DNA of 64,000 nt from Oceanibaculum indicum P24 (GCF_000299935.1 NZ_AMRL01000018.1:1-64000); one strand, 5' to 3'; counted from the first letter of the stretch, positions 8,836 to 19,600 are shown. Numbers and translations are program-made. The notes: generated from the letters alone by a model not told the origin.

Positions 8836-10368
8836 TCAGGCGGCGGGCGGGGTCCAGACGGTCTGCTCGTCCAGCGGATAGACAGGGCGCGGCAGGCGGG
8901 TCCAGTTGAAGTTGTGGAGTGCGGGCGAGGTCAGGCCGGGGCAATCCACCTCATAGATCCGGTCGGGCGTGAAGAACTCGTCGAAGCCGGCGCGGAAATG
9001 CCCCCGGCTCTTCACCACGAGGCAGCGCACCTTCGACAGATCGACACCGAACAGCTCCAGCTGCATCGGCTCCAGACATTGCTGGCGGTTGGTGATGACC
9101 ACGACCTGCACGCCGCCGACCTGCAGCAACGCCGCCGGCCCCAGATCGCAGGCCATGTCCTGATACATGCCGCGCCGCCCGACGAAGGGACCATCCGCCA
9201 GCGCCAGCACCTCCACCTCGGCGGTGAAGGGCTGCGAGAACTCGTTGCTCTCCCTGGAATTGAAGGTGGCGGTGAAGCGCGTCCCCTTGCCCAGCCGGTG
9301 CGCCTCGGCAGCCAATGCGGGGTCGAAGAACACGCCCAGCGCTGCGCCCTTCGCTCCCGCCTCGACCAGCGCCTTCAGGATATAGATAGTGTTGCCGCGC
9401 CCGCCGCCGCCCGGATTGTCGGCAACATCGGCCAGCAGAACCGGATCGCGCTTCCCCTCCCCGGCAGCGACGGCCAGTGCCACCGCGTCCTCCAGCGAGG
9501 TCATCGGCTTCTTGAAGCGCTCCTTCATCGCCCAGACCTTCTGCGCGATATCCAGCGCCAGCGCACGCGCCGCCGCGCGATTGCCATTGCGCGCCGTCAC
9601 CACGGGCGTGAAGCCGTTCTTCGGGCAGTCGGAGAAGGCGAAACCAGCCATCACCGAAACATTCATGATGTCACCGCCGACCTTGGACTGGCCGTAAGCG
9701 ATCACCTCGCCATAGGGATTGCCCGGCGCGGTCAGCAGCGCGATGGAGGGCGGCACCAACGGCAGCTTCACCATTTCGATGGCGGTCTTGCTGCCGGCCA
9801 GCAACTCGCGCAGATGCTTCGCCGCCTCGACGCCCCGGTCATAGATATCGGTGTGCGGATTCTTAAGATAGCCAACAAAAACCGACACATTATCAATCAT
9901 TTTGCGTGAAATATTCGCGTGCAGATCGAATACAGCGGCAATCGGCAGGTCCGGGCCGACAACGCTGCGGATCGCCTCGAACAGATCGCCGTCCGGATCG
10001 TCGCTGCCGGTCGCCAGCGCCGCACCGTGCGAGGAAATGAAGATGCCGTCGAGCGGCCCGGCCTTGCGCAGCCCATCCAGGATGTCGGCAACGAATTCCT
10101 CGAAATAGGCCTGATCGACCGGTCCGCCCGGCTGCGCCAGCGCGACGCGCAGCGGCACCGGCGTCCAGGGGCCGGTGCGGTCCATCTCCGCGAAGAAGCC
10201 CGGAAGGTCCGGCAGGGTGATGGAGTTCTCCGAGCGTGACTGGCGGACGATCTCCTCGCCGCTGATGTCGGTATCCTCCGCGAAATCCGCCGCCGTCGAG
10301 ACCGGGGAAAAACGGTTGCATTCGATGGCGAAGCCCAGAAGGGCGATACGCGGGTTTTCTGTCGGCAC
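8836..10368 (-). CDS. M81-family metallopeptidase (MlrC-like), copy 2
   Basis: A 510-residue M81 protein starting MPTENPRIALLGFAIECNRFSP. The zinc-site region is VFDLHANISRKM and then LKNPHTD, differing from the DPHCH version in the neighbouring copy. The C-terminal domain has DVADNPGGGGRGN. It is the first gene leftward of the divergent promoter region shared with the importer binding protein. The two tandem M81 proteins are far from identical, so they probably act on different substrates or as an old duplicate pair. The catalytic role is assigned by family only. Confidence 0.84.
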   Translation of the reverse strand: MPTENPRIALLGFAIECNRFSPVSTAADFAEDTDISGEEIVRQSRSENSITLPDLPGFFAEMDRTGPWTPVPLRVALAQPGGPVDQAYFEEFVADILDGLRKAGPLDGIFISSHGAALATGSDDPDGDLFEAIRSVVGPDLPIAAVFDLHANISRKMIDNVSVFVGYLKNPHTDIYDRGVEAAKHLRELLAGSKTAIEMVKLPLVPPSIALLTAPGNPYGEVIAYGQSKVGGDIMNVSVMAGFAFSDCPKNGFTPVVTARNGNRAAARALALDIAQKVWAMKERFKKPMTSLEDAVALAVAAGEGKRDPVLLADVADNPGGGGRGNTIYILKALVEAGAKGAALGVFFDPALAAEAHRLGKGTRFTATFNSRESNEFSQPFTAEVEVLALADGPFVGRRGMYQDMACDLGPAALLQVGGVQVVVITNRQQCLEPMQLELFGVDLSKVRCLVVKSRGHFRAGFDEFFTPDRIYEVDCPGLTSPALHNFNWTRLPRPVYPLDEQTVWTPPAA

Positions 10369-10586
10369 GGGCTGGCTTTCCTAAGGATGGCGGGTCGTAA
10401 CCGCAGCGGACGCCGCGGACAATTTTCTTATGCAAACCCGGCGGCTAACGCAGGTCAACGAACCGATTTGCAGATCAGCGTTCTATTTTGTTGCGCCCCT
10501 GTTTTGCGGACAGCATAGTAAATTAGTCATATTGACAGACAAGTAAGCAAAATATCGATTGAACAGGGATTCCGGAGGGGATGGCG
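10369..10586. promoter_or_regulatory. Divergent promoter region between M81 genes and importer binding protein
   Basis: This 218-bp region is AT-richer toward the right. A TTGACA at 10532-10537 with TATCGA at 10553-10558 (15-bp gap) is a weak sigma-70-like candidate for the rightward gene. The ribosome site GGAGG at 10574-10578 is 2 nt from the first ATG (10581) but 8 nt from the second (10587), so the second is preferred. No clear operator was recognised. Confidence 0.4.
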
Positions 10587-12185
10587 ATGACACGATCTTC
10601 CTTTAAACGCATTCTGCTGGGTGGTGCTTCCGCCCTGCTCCTGGCCGGCGTGGCCGTCCTTCCCGCCAAGGCGGAATCGGTGCTGCGCGCCTCCATGCAT
10701 GCCGACGTGCGTACGCTCGACCCGCACTGGACGACGCAGACCATTGCCGGCATCCACGGTATGCTGGTCTATGACACGCTGTTCGGCGTGGACGAGGATC
10801 TGGTGCCGCACCCCCAGATGGTCGGCGACTACAAGATCAGCGACGACGGGCTGAAGTACAGCTTCACCCTGCGCGACGGGCTGAAATGGCATGACGGTAC
10901 TCCGGTCACCACGAAGGACGTGATCGCCTCGCTGAAGCGCTGGGGCGGCAAGGACCAGGCGGCCCGCGCCATGATGAGCTACGTCACCGCGCTGGAAGCG
11001 GTGGACGACAAGACCTTCACCATGACGCTGTCCAAGCCCTACGGGCTGGTGCTCGACACGCTGGGCAAGACCGGCACCATGGTGCCGGTGATCATGCGGG
11101 AGCAGGACGCCAAGACCGAGGGCAATGCCCAGGTGACGGAAGCCGTCGGCTCCGGCCCCTTCATGATGCTGAAGGACCAGTGGGTGCCGGGCAGCAAGAC
11201 GGTCTATGCGAAGAACCCGAACTATGTGCCACGCAAGGAAAAGCCCTCCGTCTTCTCCGGCGCGAAAATCCCGAAGGTGGACAAGGTCGAGCTGCTGTGG
11301 ATCGCCGATGCGCAGACCCGCATGCAGGCGCTGATCGCCGGCGAGATCGATTTCCTGGAACAGCCCTCGGTCGATTTCATCCCGATCCTGGAAGGCGATT
11401 CCAACATCAAGGTCATCAATACCGGCAGTGTGGACAGCCACTGGGGCACGATCCGCATCAACCACCTGCATCCGCCGTTCGACAAGCCGGAGGCGCGGCA
11501 GGCGATGTACCGAGTGGTCAAGCAGCTGGACTTCCTGCAGACCATCGTCGGCAACGAGAAATATTACCGCGAGTGCTACAGCTTCATCACCTGTGGTACG
11601 CCCTATTCGAACGATAGCGGTAAGGAGATGATCGCCGACTACAATCCGAAGAAGGCGCTCGAGCTGATGAAGGCCGCCGGCTACAACAACGAGCCGATCT
11701 ATGTGCTGGCCGCCACCGACCACCACACCATCACCCCGGCCGCGCAGGTGCTGCTGACCAGCATGCGCGAGGCGGGTCTGAACGTGAACGCGGTGTCCAT
11801 CGACTGGGGCTCCGTCGTTGCCCGCCGGGCCAAGCGCGAGAAGCCCGAGGATGGCGGCTGGAACATCTTCGTCACCACCTCCTCTGGCGTTGGCTCGCTG
11901 AATCCGGCGCTGAATACCTGGATCGGCGCCGGCTGCGACAAGGCCAATGTCGGCTGGCCCTGCGACGAGGAGCTGGAAAAGCTGCGCGCCGAATTCGCCT
12001 TCGCCAAGACGGTGGATGAGCGCAAGGCAATGGCGAAGAAGATCCAGGAGCGCGCGGCCTATGTCGTGCCCTACATCAACTTTGGCCAGTGGACCCAGCC
12101 GCTCGCCTACCGGTCCGACAAGATCGACGGCATCGTTCCGGTCACCGGCCTGACGGTGTTCTGGAATATCGAAAAGAAGGGCTGA
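10587..12185 (+). CDS. dppA: ABC importer substrate-binding protein, family 5 (peptide/nickel type)
   Basis: A 532-residue family 5 solute-binding protein. The N-terminus (MTRSSFKRILLGGASALLLAGVAVLPAKA) is a signal peptide with a probable cleavage site after AKA. The mature part shows ASMHADVRTLDPHWTTQ and the family motif YSFTLRDGLKWHDGTPVTTKDV, and ends in TPFWNIEKKG-like sequence. It delivers a peptide or similar solute to the membrane permeases. It is followed by a strong terminator-like hairpin and then the DppB-type gene, so it is probably expressed more than the permease, as is common for binding proteins. The rest of the importer (C, D, F) is on the other strand at 3.3-6.2 kb. Confidence 0.92.
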   Translation: MTRSSFKRILLGGASALLLAGVAVLPAKAESVLRASMHADVRTLDPHWTTQTIAGIHGMLVYDTLFGVDEDLVPHPQMVGDYKISDDGLKYSFTLRDGLKWHDGTPVTTKDVIASLKRWGGKDQAARAMMSYVTALEAVDDKTFTMTLSKPYGLVLDTLGKTGTMVPVIMREQDAKTEGNAQVTEAVGSGPFMMLKDQWVPGSKTVYAKNPNYVPRKEKPSVFSGAKIPKVDKVELLWIADAQTRMQALIAGEIDFLEQPSVDFIPILEGDSNIKVINTGSVDSHWGTIRINHLHPPFDKPEARQAMYRVVKQLDFLQTIVGNEKYYRECYSFITCGTPYSNDSGKEMIADYNPKKALELMKAAGYNNEPIYVLAATDHHTITPAAQVLLTSMREAGLNVNAVSIDWGSVVARRAKREKPEDGGWNIFVTTSSGVGSLNPALNTWIGAGCDKANVGWPCDEELEKLRAEFAFAKTVDERKAMAKKIQERAAYVVPYINFGQWTQPLAYRSDKIDGIVPVTGLTVFWNIEKKG

Positions 12186-12200
12186 TCCCCTTCTCTCCTT

Positions 12201-12250
12201 CCGGTGGCTGCCTGCAGGGAAAAGCCCGGGGCAGCCACCGGTTCTGTTTT
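12201..12250 (+). terminator. Terminator/attenuator between binding protein and permease genes
   Basis: An intrinsic terminator with arms CCGGTGGCTGCC (12201-12212) and GGCAGCCACCGG (12230-12241) pairing perfectly over 12 bp, followed by the T-rich run TTCTGTTTT. It lies 16 bp after the binding-protein stop. Read-through would be needed for the downstream permease unless that has its own promoter. Confidence 0.85.
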
Positions 12251-12286
12251 CCCGGTTTTGTGTTTCCGAAGCGTCTGGATGCCCGG

Positions 12287-13228
12287 ATGACCGCCTATCT
12301 CCTCCGCCGGCTGTTCGCCACCCTTCCCGTCATGGCCGTCGTGGCGGTTTTCGTGTTCATGCTGCTGCGCCTGGCGCCGGGCGATCCCGCGGCGCTGATC
12401 GCCGGCGACGACGCGACCCTGGCCGATATCGAGGCGATCCGTGCCAAGCTGGGGCTCGACCTGCCGATCTGGGAGCAGTTCATCCTCTGGCTTTCCGATA
12501 TTCTTCAGGGCGATCTCGGTGTGTCGATCTTCTCCAACCTGCCGGTCACCACGCTGATCGCGCAGCGGTTGGAGCCGACGCTGATGCTGATGCTGGCGAC
12601 GCTGTTCGTCGCCGTCACGCTGGCGATCCCGCTTGGCGTTCTGGCCGCCTGGAAGGCCCGCACCATCATCGACCGGCTGGTCATGGTGATCTCCGTGCTG
12701 GGCTTCGCCATTCCCGTCTTCCTGGCCGGATATGTGCTGATCTATGTGTTCTCGATCCAGCTGCGCTGGCTGCCCGTGCAGGGCTACAAGCCGCTGGCGC
12801 AGGGGCTGTGGCCCTGCATCCAGAGCCTGATCCTGCCGGCAGTGGCACTGGGCACCACCTATATGGCGCTGATCGCACGCATCACCCGCGCCTCCATGCT
12901 GGACGTGCTGGCGCAGGATTATATCCGCACCGCCAACGCCAAGGGGCTGGCGACACAGCGCGTGCTGCTGCTGCATGCGCTGAAGAACGCCTCCGTACCC
13001 ATCGTGACGGTTATCGGCATCGGTATCGCACTGCTGATCAGCGGCGTCGTCATCACCGAGACCGTGTTCAACATCCCCGGCCTGGGGCGGCTGACCGTCG
13101 ATGCTGTGCTGAAGCGCGACTATCCCATCGTGCAGGGGCTGATCCTGGTGTTCGCCGGGACCAAGGTGCTGATCAATCTGGCGATCGACATGTCCTACGC
13201 CTTCCTCGACCCGCGCATCCGGTATTAG
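12287..13228 (+). CDS. dppB: Peptide/nickel-type ABC importer permease, DppB family
   Basis: A 313-residue permease starting MTAYLLRRLFATLPVMAVV. It has the typical first membrane segment, the LGLDLPIWEQFILWLSDILQGDLG periplasmic region (key residues LGLD and GDLG), five more membrane segments and the C-terminal YAFLDPRIRY ending of DppB. No DppC follows. Instead there is a palindrome pair and then a gene on the other strand. The DppC, DppD and DppF genes at 3.3-6.2 kb are the obvious partners because each component occurs once in this locus. Confidence 0.92.
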   Translation: MTAYLLRRLFATLPVMAVVAVFVFMLLRLAPGDPAALIAGDDATLADIEAIRAKLGLDLPIWEQFILWLSDILQGDLGVSIFSNLPVTTLIAQRLEPTLMLMLATLFVAVTLAIPLGVLAAWKARTIIDRLVMVISVLGFAIPVFLAGYVLIYVFSIQLRWLPVQGYKPLAQGLWPCIQSLILPAVALGTTYMALIARITRASMLDVLAQDYIRTANAKGLATQRVLLLHALKNASVPIVTVIGIGIALLISGVVITETVFNIPGLGRLTVDAVLKRDYPIVQGLILVFAGTKVLINLAIDMSYAFLDPRIRY

Positions 13229-13266
13229 CGGGTTTCCAAGCACGACTGTTTGGATTTCACTCTTCC

Positions 13267-13365
13267 GTCACCCCCGCACTTGTTGCGGGGGGCCAGGGTT
13301 CAGCCAGCTGGATCGCTGCCAAGGCTAGCTGAAGCCTGGATTCCCGGGACAAGCCCGGGAATGAC
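13267..13365. repeat. Inverted pair of palindromes (REPIN-like), copy D with CTTGT loop
   Basis: The left hairpin is CCCCCGCA-CTTGT-TGCGGGGG after GTCA. The right hairpin is TTCCCGGG-ACAAG-CCCGGGAA before TGAC. The inner edges are CCAGG and CCTGGA. Both loops carry T instead of A at the last position, unlike the other copies, so the two halves appear to belong to one sub-family. It separates two convergent genes. Confidence 0.85.
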
Positions 13366-13388
13366 AGGATGATGAGTAACGCACCGCC

Positions 13389-14414
13389 TCAGGCGATGCC
13401 GGGGCGGTCGGAGAGCGTTTCCTCGAAGGCGCCGGTATAGCCGAACAGCCCGACCGAGCCGCCGGTGTGCAGGAACACGACGTTCTCGCCCTTCTTGAAA
13501 TGGCCCTTGCGGATCAGGTCGATCAGGCCGGCCATGCCCTTGCCGGAATAGACCGGGTCAAGGATGATCCCCTCCATCTCGGCGGTCAGGCGCAGCGCCT
13601 CCAGCATGCTCTCGGTCGGGATGCCATAGCCCTGCCCGACATAGTCGGCATTGGCCTTCACAGACTGCCGCGCGACAGCGCCCGGAATGCCCAGATGCGC
13701 CGCCGTCTTCTCGACCAGCGCGAAGACATTCTCCTCCTGCTTTTCCTTAGGTGCGCGTACCGAGATGCCCAGTACCGGAATGCCGGAGCGGATCGCCTCC
13801 AGCCCGGTCACAAGGCCGGCCTGGGTACCGGCACTGCCGGTCGCATGCACCAGATGGTCGATGCGCAGCCCCATCTCATTCGCCTGCGCCACCAGCTCGA
13901 TGGCGCAGTTCACATAGCCCAGCGCACCGACCGGGTTGGAGCCGCCGCCGGGGATGATGTAGGGCTTCTTCCCCGCCGCCTTCAGCTCCTCTGCCTTCTT
14001 CGCCATTGCCGCGTTCATGTCGGTGCCGCCGGGGCAGTCGGACAGATAGGCGCCGAACAGCCGGTCAAGGAAGACATTGCCGGATTTCAGATATTCGCCC
14101 GGTGCCTCGTCAATCCGGTGTTCCAGGATGATGTGGCAGGCCATGCCGAGGCGCGCGGCTGCAGCCGCGGTCTGGCGCGCATGGTTGGACTGGACGGCAC
14201 CCTGGGTGATGACGGTATCAGCCCCCTGCGCCAGCGCGTCGGCCATCAGATATTCCAGCTTGCGCGTCTTGTTACCGCCCGAGGCAAGGCCGGTACAGTC
14301 GTCGCGCTTGATCCACAGATTGGGGCCGCCGAGATGCTGCGACAGCCGCTCCATCGGCTCCAGCGGCGTCGGCAGATGGGCGAAGCGGTGGCGGGGAAAG
14401 CGGGCGAGGTTCAT
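13389..14414 (-). CDS. D-cysteine desulfhydrase-like / ACC-deaminase-family PLP enzyme
   Basis: A 341-residue fold-type II PLP enzyme. The PLP lysine lies in [14 protein letters not shown] (near residue 50). The substrate region is [20 protein letters not shown] and the phosphate loop is [12 protein letters not shown]. This matches D-cysteine desulfhydrase (D-cysteine to pyruvate, ammonia and sulfide). Close relatives include ACC deaminase and L-cysteate sulfo-lyase (CuyA), which cannot be excluded. Its ATG overlaps the stop of the upstream Asp/Glu-type racemase by 4 bp, so racemisation and elimination are probably coupled steps. This pairing would let the cell use both enantiomers of the substrate. 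Confidence 0.85.
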   Translation of the reverse strand: MNLARFPRHRFAHLPTPLEPMERLSQHLGGPNLWIKRDDCTGLASGGNKTRKLEYLMADALAQGADTVITQGAVQSNHARQTAAAAARLGMACHIILEHRIDEAPGEYLKSGNVFLDRLFGAYLSDCPGGTDMNAAMAKKAEELKAAGKKPYIIPGGGSNPVGALGYVNCAIELVAQANEMGLRIDHLVHATGSAGTQAGLVTGLEAIRSGIPVLGISVRAPKEKQEENVFALVEKTAAHLGIPGAVARQSVKANADYVGQGYGIPTESMLEALRLTAEMEGIILDPVYSGKGMAGLIDLIRKGHFKKGENVVFLHTGGSVGLFGYTGAFEETLSDRPGIA

Positions 14415-15181
14415 GCGGCGTTTCCTGTCGGTTTCTTGTTATCGGTAAAGGCGGGAAGCGGCTGCAGCCGCTTGGCGATTCTGACCGTGAGATCGGCCAG
14501 GGCAAGCGAGGAATCGATGAAGGGCAGCGAAAGATCGTCTGGCCCCAGAACCAGCGGCACCTCGGTACAGCCGGCGACGATGGCGTCCGCCCCCTGCTCC
14601 GCCAGTCCCTCGGCGAGGCTGCGCATGGCGGCACGGATATCAGCGCCGCGCTCGCCCGCCTTGATGCGGTAGAGCAATTCCATGAAACGGGCCTGCGCCG
14701 CATCGTCGAAGCCGACAGGCCGATAGCCGGCGCGTTCCAGCGAAGTCTCGTACAATCGCGCCGCGCGCGTACCCTCGGTCGCCAGCACGCCGACGGTGCG
14801 GGCTTCAGGCGCCTGCCGGCGCAGCGCCTCCAGCGTGGCATCGAGGATGGACAGGAACGGCAGATCGGTTGCCGCGCGGATATCGGCCTCCCAGTGGTGC
14901 GCGGTGTTGCAGGCCATCACCAGCAGGTCGGCCCCGGCGGCATCGAGACGGCGCGCCATGGCGGCAAGGTCGGGAGCGGGAGACGGGCCGGTGCCGGCCA
15001 CCGCACGGTTGCGGTTCGGCACCTTGGGATTGCAATCGACCAGCAGATGCAGGTGCTCCTGGTCGGTCGATGCGCCAGTCAGCGCCGTGGTGCGTTCCAG
15101 CAGCTTCGCCATGAAGTCCAGCGTCGCCTCGGGCCCCAGCCCGCCCAGCACGCCGACCACCCGGTCGGTTTTATCGCTCAT
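14411..15181 (-). CDS. Aspartate/glutamate racemase family protein
   Basis: A 256-residue cofactor-independent racemase-family protein. It begins [17 protein letters not shown], a classic aspartate racemase start. It has both catalytic cysteines, in MACNTAHHW and [10 protein letters not shown]. Such enzymes invert the alpha carbon by two-base chemistry. The 4-bp overlap with the downstream D-cysteine desulfhydrase-like gene suggests that it supplies that enzyme's substrate enantiomer (for example cysteine, cysteate or aspartate; not readable). It is the first gene of a two-gene leftward operon. The 199 bp between it and the divergent MFS gene showed no clear promoter. Confidence 0.88.
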   Translation of the reverse strand: MSDKTDRVVGVLGGLGPEATLDFMAKLLERTTALTGASTDQEHLHLLVDCNPKVPNRNRAVAGTGPSPAPDLAAMARRLDAAGADLLVMACNTAHHWEADIRAATDLPFLSILDATLEALRRQAPEARTVGVLATEGTRAARLYETSLERAGYRPVGFDDAAQARFMELLYRIKAGERGADIRAAMRSLAEGLAEQGADAIVAGCTEVPLVLGPDDLSLPFIDSSLALADLTVRIAKRLQPLPAFTDNKKPTGNAA

Positions 15182-15380
15182 CCCGCTCTCTCCCTTGGCA
15201 CCGCTCTCAGGCGGCTTTTGCCGTCACTATACACGCCGGCCCGAAGCGTTGGCACCTGCAAGCGCCTATCCTCCGGCCCGACTTTATCGCAGGGCCGCAC
15301 TGCGCACGCCGGGGCTGCGCATCGGGCCTTCCGATGGCTAGAGTATTGGCTCAACAGGCACAGGCAGACCGGAACCCTTC

Positions 15381-16640
15381 ATGACCGACCCGCACGCCAT
15401 ACCGGTCCGCGCGACGATGACGCTGCTGCCCATGCTGGCGGCCATCACCATCGTCAGCCAGTTCTTCCGTACCTCGCTGGGCGTCATCGCGCCGGAACTG
15501 ATCCAGGATCTGTCGCTGTCGCCAGCGATGCTCGGCCTGGCCAATGGCAGCTTCTACATCGCGCTGTTCGTGGCGCAGATTCCGGTCGGCATCCTGTTCG
15601 ACCGCATCGGCACGCGGCGCACCGTTGCCTGGCTGACAGGCATCGCCGTTGCCGGTGCGCTGTTGCACGCCGTGGCGCGCAATGGCGAGGAGCTGGTGGC
15701 CGCCCGCCTGCTGCTGGGGCTGGGCTGCGGCGGCAGCTTCATGGGAGCGGTCATGCTGTCCTCGCGCTGGTTTGGCGGCGACCGGCTGAGCATGGTGCTG
15801 AGCTGGGTATTCTCGCTGAGCCAGATCGGTACGCTGCTGGCCGCCACGCCGCTTGCCGCCTCCGCAGACCTGTTTGGCTGGCGCTGGACCTTCGCTGGCA
15901 CGGCCATCGTCACCGGCCTTACCGGTGCCGTGTTCTACCTGCTGGTCCGCGACGATCCACCGGGCCGCCCGGCCCCGCCGCCCAGCAAGGACGGGTTTGG
16001 CGATATCCTGCGTGGGCTGATGGCGGTCTGGAAGACGCCGCATCTCAGCCGCATCCTCGCCGTCCATACCTTCGCCTATGCCAGCCAGTCGACCGTTCTG
16101 GGCCTGTGGGGCGGCCCCTACCTGCATGACATCCATGGGCTGGATGCGGTGGGACGCGGCAATGTGCTGCTGGCGATGGGGGCGGCGCAGATCGCCGGCA
16201 TCCTGAGCTTCGGGCCGCTCGACCGGGTCTTCAACACACGCAAATGGCTGGTCGCGGCAGGCGCCGCCGGCACCATCGCCGTGCTGCTGGCGCTGGCCTT
16301 GCTGAAATCCCCACCGGCCTGGTTCGCCATCTCCCTGCTGGTACTGCTGTGCTTCGTGACCACCTACTCGCTGGTCATCGTCGCGCATGGCCGCAGCCTG
16401 TTCCCGGACCATCTGGCCGGGCGCGGCATCACCACGGTGAACCTGGCGCAGGTGTTCGGCTGCGCCTTCCTGCCGGTGGCGACCGGCGCCATCGTGAATG
16501 CCTTCCCCAATACCAGCGCCGGCTACACGGAGGATGCCTACCGCCTCGCCTTTGGATTTATCGCCCTGTGCCTGGCACTGGGCTGCGCCTGGTATCTGGG
16601 CGGGCCGGATTCCAAACCGAAGCGGTTAACCAAGCGCTGA
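15381..16640 (+). CDS. Major facilitator superfamily transporter
   Basis: A 419-residue integral membrane protein with about 12 hydrophobic segments. The MFS loop 2-3 motif is PVGILFDRIGTRRT, and GLGCGGSFMGAVML matches the motif in helix 4. Such proteins move small solutes using the proton gradient. The direction and substrate are not visible. It is divergent from the racemase/desulfhydrase pair, so it may carry a related amino acid, but this is inference. Its last 15 bases overlap the 3' end of the convergent RND pump gene. Confidence 0.9.
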   Translation: MTDPHAIPVRATMTLLPMLAAITIVSQFFRTSLGVIAPELIQDLSLSPAMLGLANGSFYIALFVAQIPVGILFDRIGTRRTVAWLTGIAVAGALLHAVARNGEELVAARLLLGLGCGGSFMGAVMLSSRWFGGDRLSMVLSWVFSLSQIGTLLAATPLAASADLFGWRWTFAGTAIVTGLTGAVFYLLVRDDPPGRPAPPPSKDGFGDILRGLMAVWKTPHLSRILAVHTFAYASQSTVLGLWGGPYLHDIHGLDAVGRGNVLLAMGAAQIAGILSFGPLDRVFNTRKWLVAAGAAGTIAVLLALALLKSPPAWFAISLLVLLCFVTTYSLVIVAHGRSLFPDHLAGRGITTVNLAQVFGCAFLPVATGAIVNAFPNTSAGYTEDAYRLAFGFIALCLALGCAWYLGGPDSKPKRLTKR

Positions 16641-19600
16641 GGCCTTGCGCCGTTCCCCCCAGCCCAGCACGAACACCATCAGGCAGGGCAGGAAAGTCAG
16701 CGTCACGATGGTCGCGCCCAGGATACCGAACAGCACAATGGCGCCGACTCCCCGGTAGAGTTCGGTCCCCTCACCCGGCAGCAGCACAAGCGGCGCCAGC
16801 CCGCAGATCGTGGTGATGGTTGACATGGCAATCGGCCGCAGGCGCGACGCGACAGCCTCGCGGATGGCGTCCCTGATCCCGCGCCCCTCCTTGCGGATCA
16901 GTTCCATGGCCTGATGCACGATCAGGATCGGGTTGTTCACCACCGTTCCCATCAGAATCAGGAAGCCAAGCATGGAGATCATGTCGAAGGGCTGGCGGAT
17001 TTCGGCCAGACCAACGCTCGGCAGCCATCCCCCCACGACATTCATTAGCCACAGCCCGACGATACCGCCGGCAATGCCCAGCGGAATCGTCGCCATGATC
17101 AGCAGAGGATACCCCCAATGAGTGAAGATGGCCACCAGCAGCAGATAGACGATCACGATGGCCACGACATAATTGCCGGACAGCGCCTCCTGCGTGGCGG
17201 CAAGCTGGTCGCTGGCGCCGGAGATATCGATGCGGATGTCAGCCGGTACCGCGCCGCTGTCGCGCAGATGCTGCACCAGTTCCTGGCGGACCAGCGCCAC
17301 GCCGGATTCCAGCGGCACATCGTCGGGCGGGATCACGTTCAGGGTGAGGGTGCGGCGTCCGTTCAGCCGGCGGATGATGTTGGTATCGACGGTCTCCACG
17401 ATCCGCGCCACGGAAGACAGCGGCACGACAGCGCCTTGCGGTGTCCGGATCGGCAAAGTCCCGATCCCGTCCAGCGGCACGCGCTGCCCTTCCCCGCTGT
17501 AGAAATAGATGTCGATCTTATCGTCATCCTGGAAGAACTCGCCGACATAGGCGCCATCGGTCAGCGCTGAGACCATGAAGCCGATATCCTGCCCGTTCAG
17601 CCCCAGCTCGGCCGCACGCCGCCAGTCCGGGCGGACCTCGATCAGCGGCTGGGAGAGCGACAGGGTGGATGGCTGTGCCTGAATGCGCGGATTGTCGAAT
17701 ATTTCCCCGGCACGGCGGTAGGCGGCCAGCGCCACCTCATACACCGCCTGCAGCGACGGTCCGGAGATATCCAGATTGATGCTGCGCGTGCCGCCATCAT
17801 TGCTGGTGATGATCGAGCCTTGCGTGGCGAAGGCGCGCATGCCCGGATATTCTCGATACTTTCTGGCAATGGCTTCGCTCAGCGCATCGATCTGCGCCGG
17901 ATCGACGCTCTCGGCGATGATGCGGATCTGCTGCGCCTCGATCCGCATGTTGATGTAGCGCATCGCCGGTACCGGCACCTCGCCCGCCGCGAATCGCGCC
18001 GGGTCATCATCCACGAAGGGCAGGAAATAGGCCTCCAGCTCCCGGCCAATCTCCGACATGGCTGACAGGTTATAGCCCGGCGGCGCATTCATCACCGCGA
18101 AGGTCTTGGGCTCCTCGCCTTCGGGAAGATATTCTGCCGCCGGCGTCAGCCCGACGATCACGAAAGCGCAGAGCGCCACTGTGCCGGCAAGGCAGCCCAG
18201 CCTTCGGGCGGGCGTGGCGATCAGCGCCTGAACGCCGTCGGCGATACGTTCGTCCAGCTTCTTCCGGGCCGGACCGTCCTTTCCCGCTTTGCCGCCCGGC
18301 GCGGCGCCGATGAAATCGATGCGGGCGGCGGCGGTCGGCACCAGCGTGACCGCAACCAGCATGGAAGCCAGAATCGAGGCGGAGATGGCGATGGCGATGT
18401 CGGAATAGATCTGCCCGGCTTCCTCCTCGATGAACAGGATCGGGACAAAGACCAGGATCGTGGTCAGGGTGGAGGCAACCACCGCCGGCCAGACCTTGCG
18501 GACGCCTTCGATGGCCGCCCGCATGCGGTCCAGCCCCTTGCGGCGGTGGAGATCGATGCTTTCCAGCACAACGATGCTGTTGTCCAGGGTCATCCCAATG
18601 GCGAAGGCGACACCGGCGAGCGAGATCACATTGACCGTGCGCCCGGCCAGCAGCAGGCCTAGGAAAGCAGCGACCGTACAGAGCGGGATGCCCATGACGC
18701 CGACCAGCGTCGCCTTGCCGGACCGCAGGAACAGGAACATCACGGCAGTCGCCAGCACGGCGCCGATGCCCAGATTGATCCAGACATTGCGCACCGATGC
18801 CTCGACATAGCGCACATCGTCGGACAACAACGTCATCTGCATGCCGGCGGGACGCAGCACCTCCGCATTCACCTCGTCGATGGTTTCCAGCATTGCGCGC
18901 TTGATGTCGATGACATTGGAGCCGCTCTCGCGCCGCACCGACAGGCTGACCACCGGTTGCCCGTTCACGAAGGATTCGGTGCGCTGCTTGGCATGGCCCA
19001 GCCTGATCTCGCCGAGATCCTTCAGCCGGACCAGCGCATCGCCGCGCCGCACGACAATGAGGTCGCCGAGCGCTTCCAGATCGTCGAACCGCCCTATGGT
19101 GCGCAGCAGAAAGCGCCGTTTCCCGCTTTCCAGCTCGCCGCCGGATGTGTCCCTGTTGCGCTGCGCCAGTGCCTCCCGGACATCCAGGACGGTCAGGTCA
19201 CGTTCGGCAAGGCGGGCCGGGTCGAGCAATATCTGCACCTGGCGTTCAGCACCGCCATAGACATTGACGCGCGACACCCCAGTCACCGCCTCCATGCGCG
19301 GGCGCACGGTATCGTCGAGGAAATCCTCCATCATGATCATGTTCAGGCCGCGCGGATTGCCCGGCAGCGGCGTGACATTGAAAAACATGAAGGAATTGGC
19401 GGAGAAGGAAGTGGCGTAGATGCGCGGCTGATCGACATTCTCCGGATAGGACGGCACCTGGCTTAGCGCGTTGTTCACCTGGATCAGCTTCTCGGTGATA
19501 TCCACGTCGAAGGCGAATTCCAGCTCGATCTCCGCCTCGCCGGTGCTGGCCGTCGCGACCAGCCGTTCCAGGCTGGGAATGCTGCGCAGATACTGTTCCT

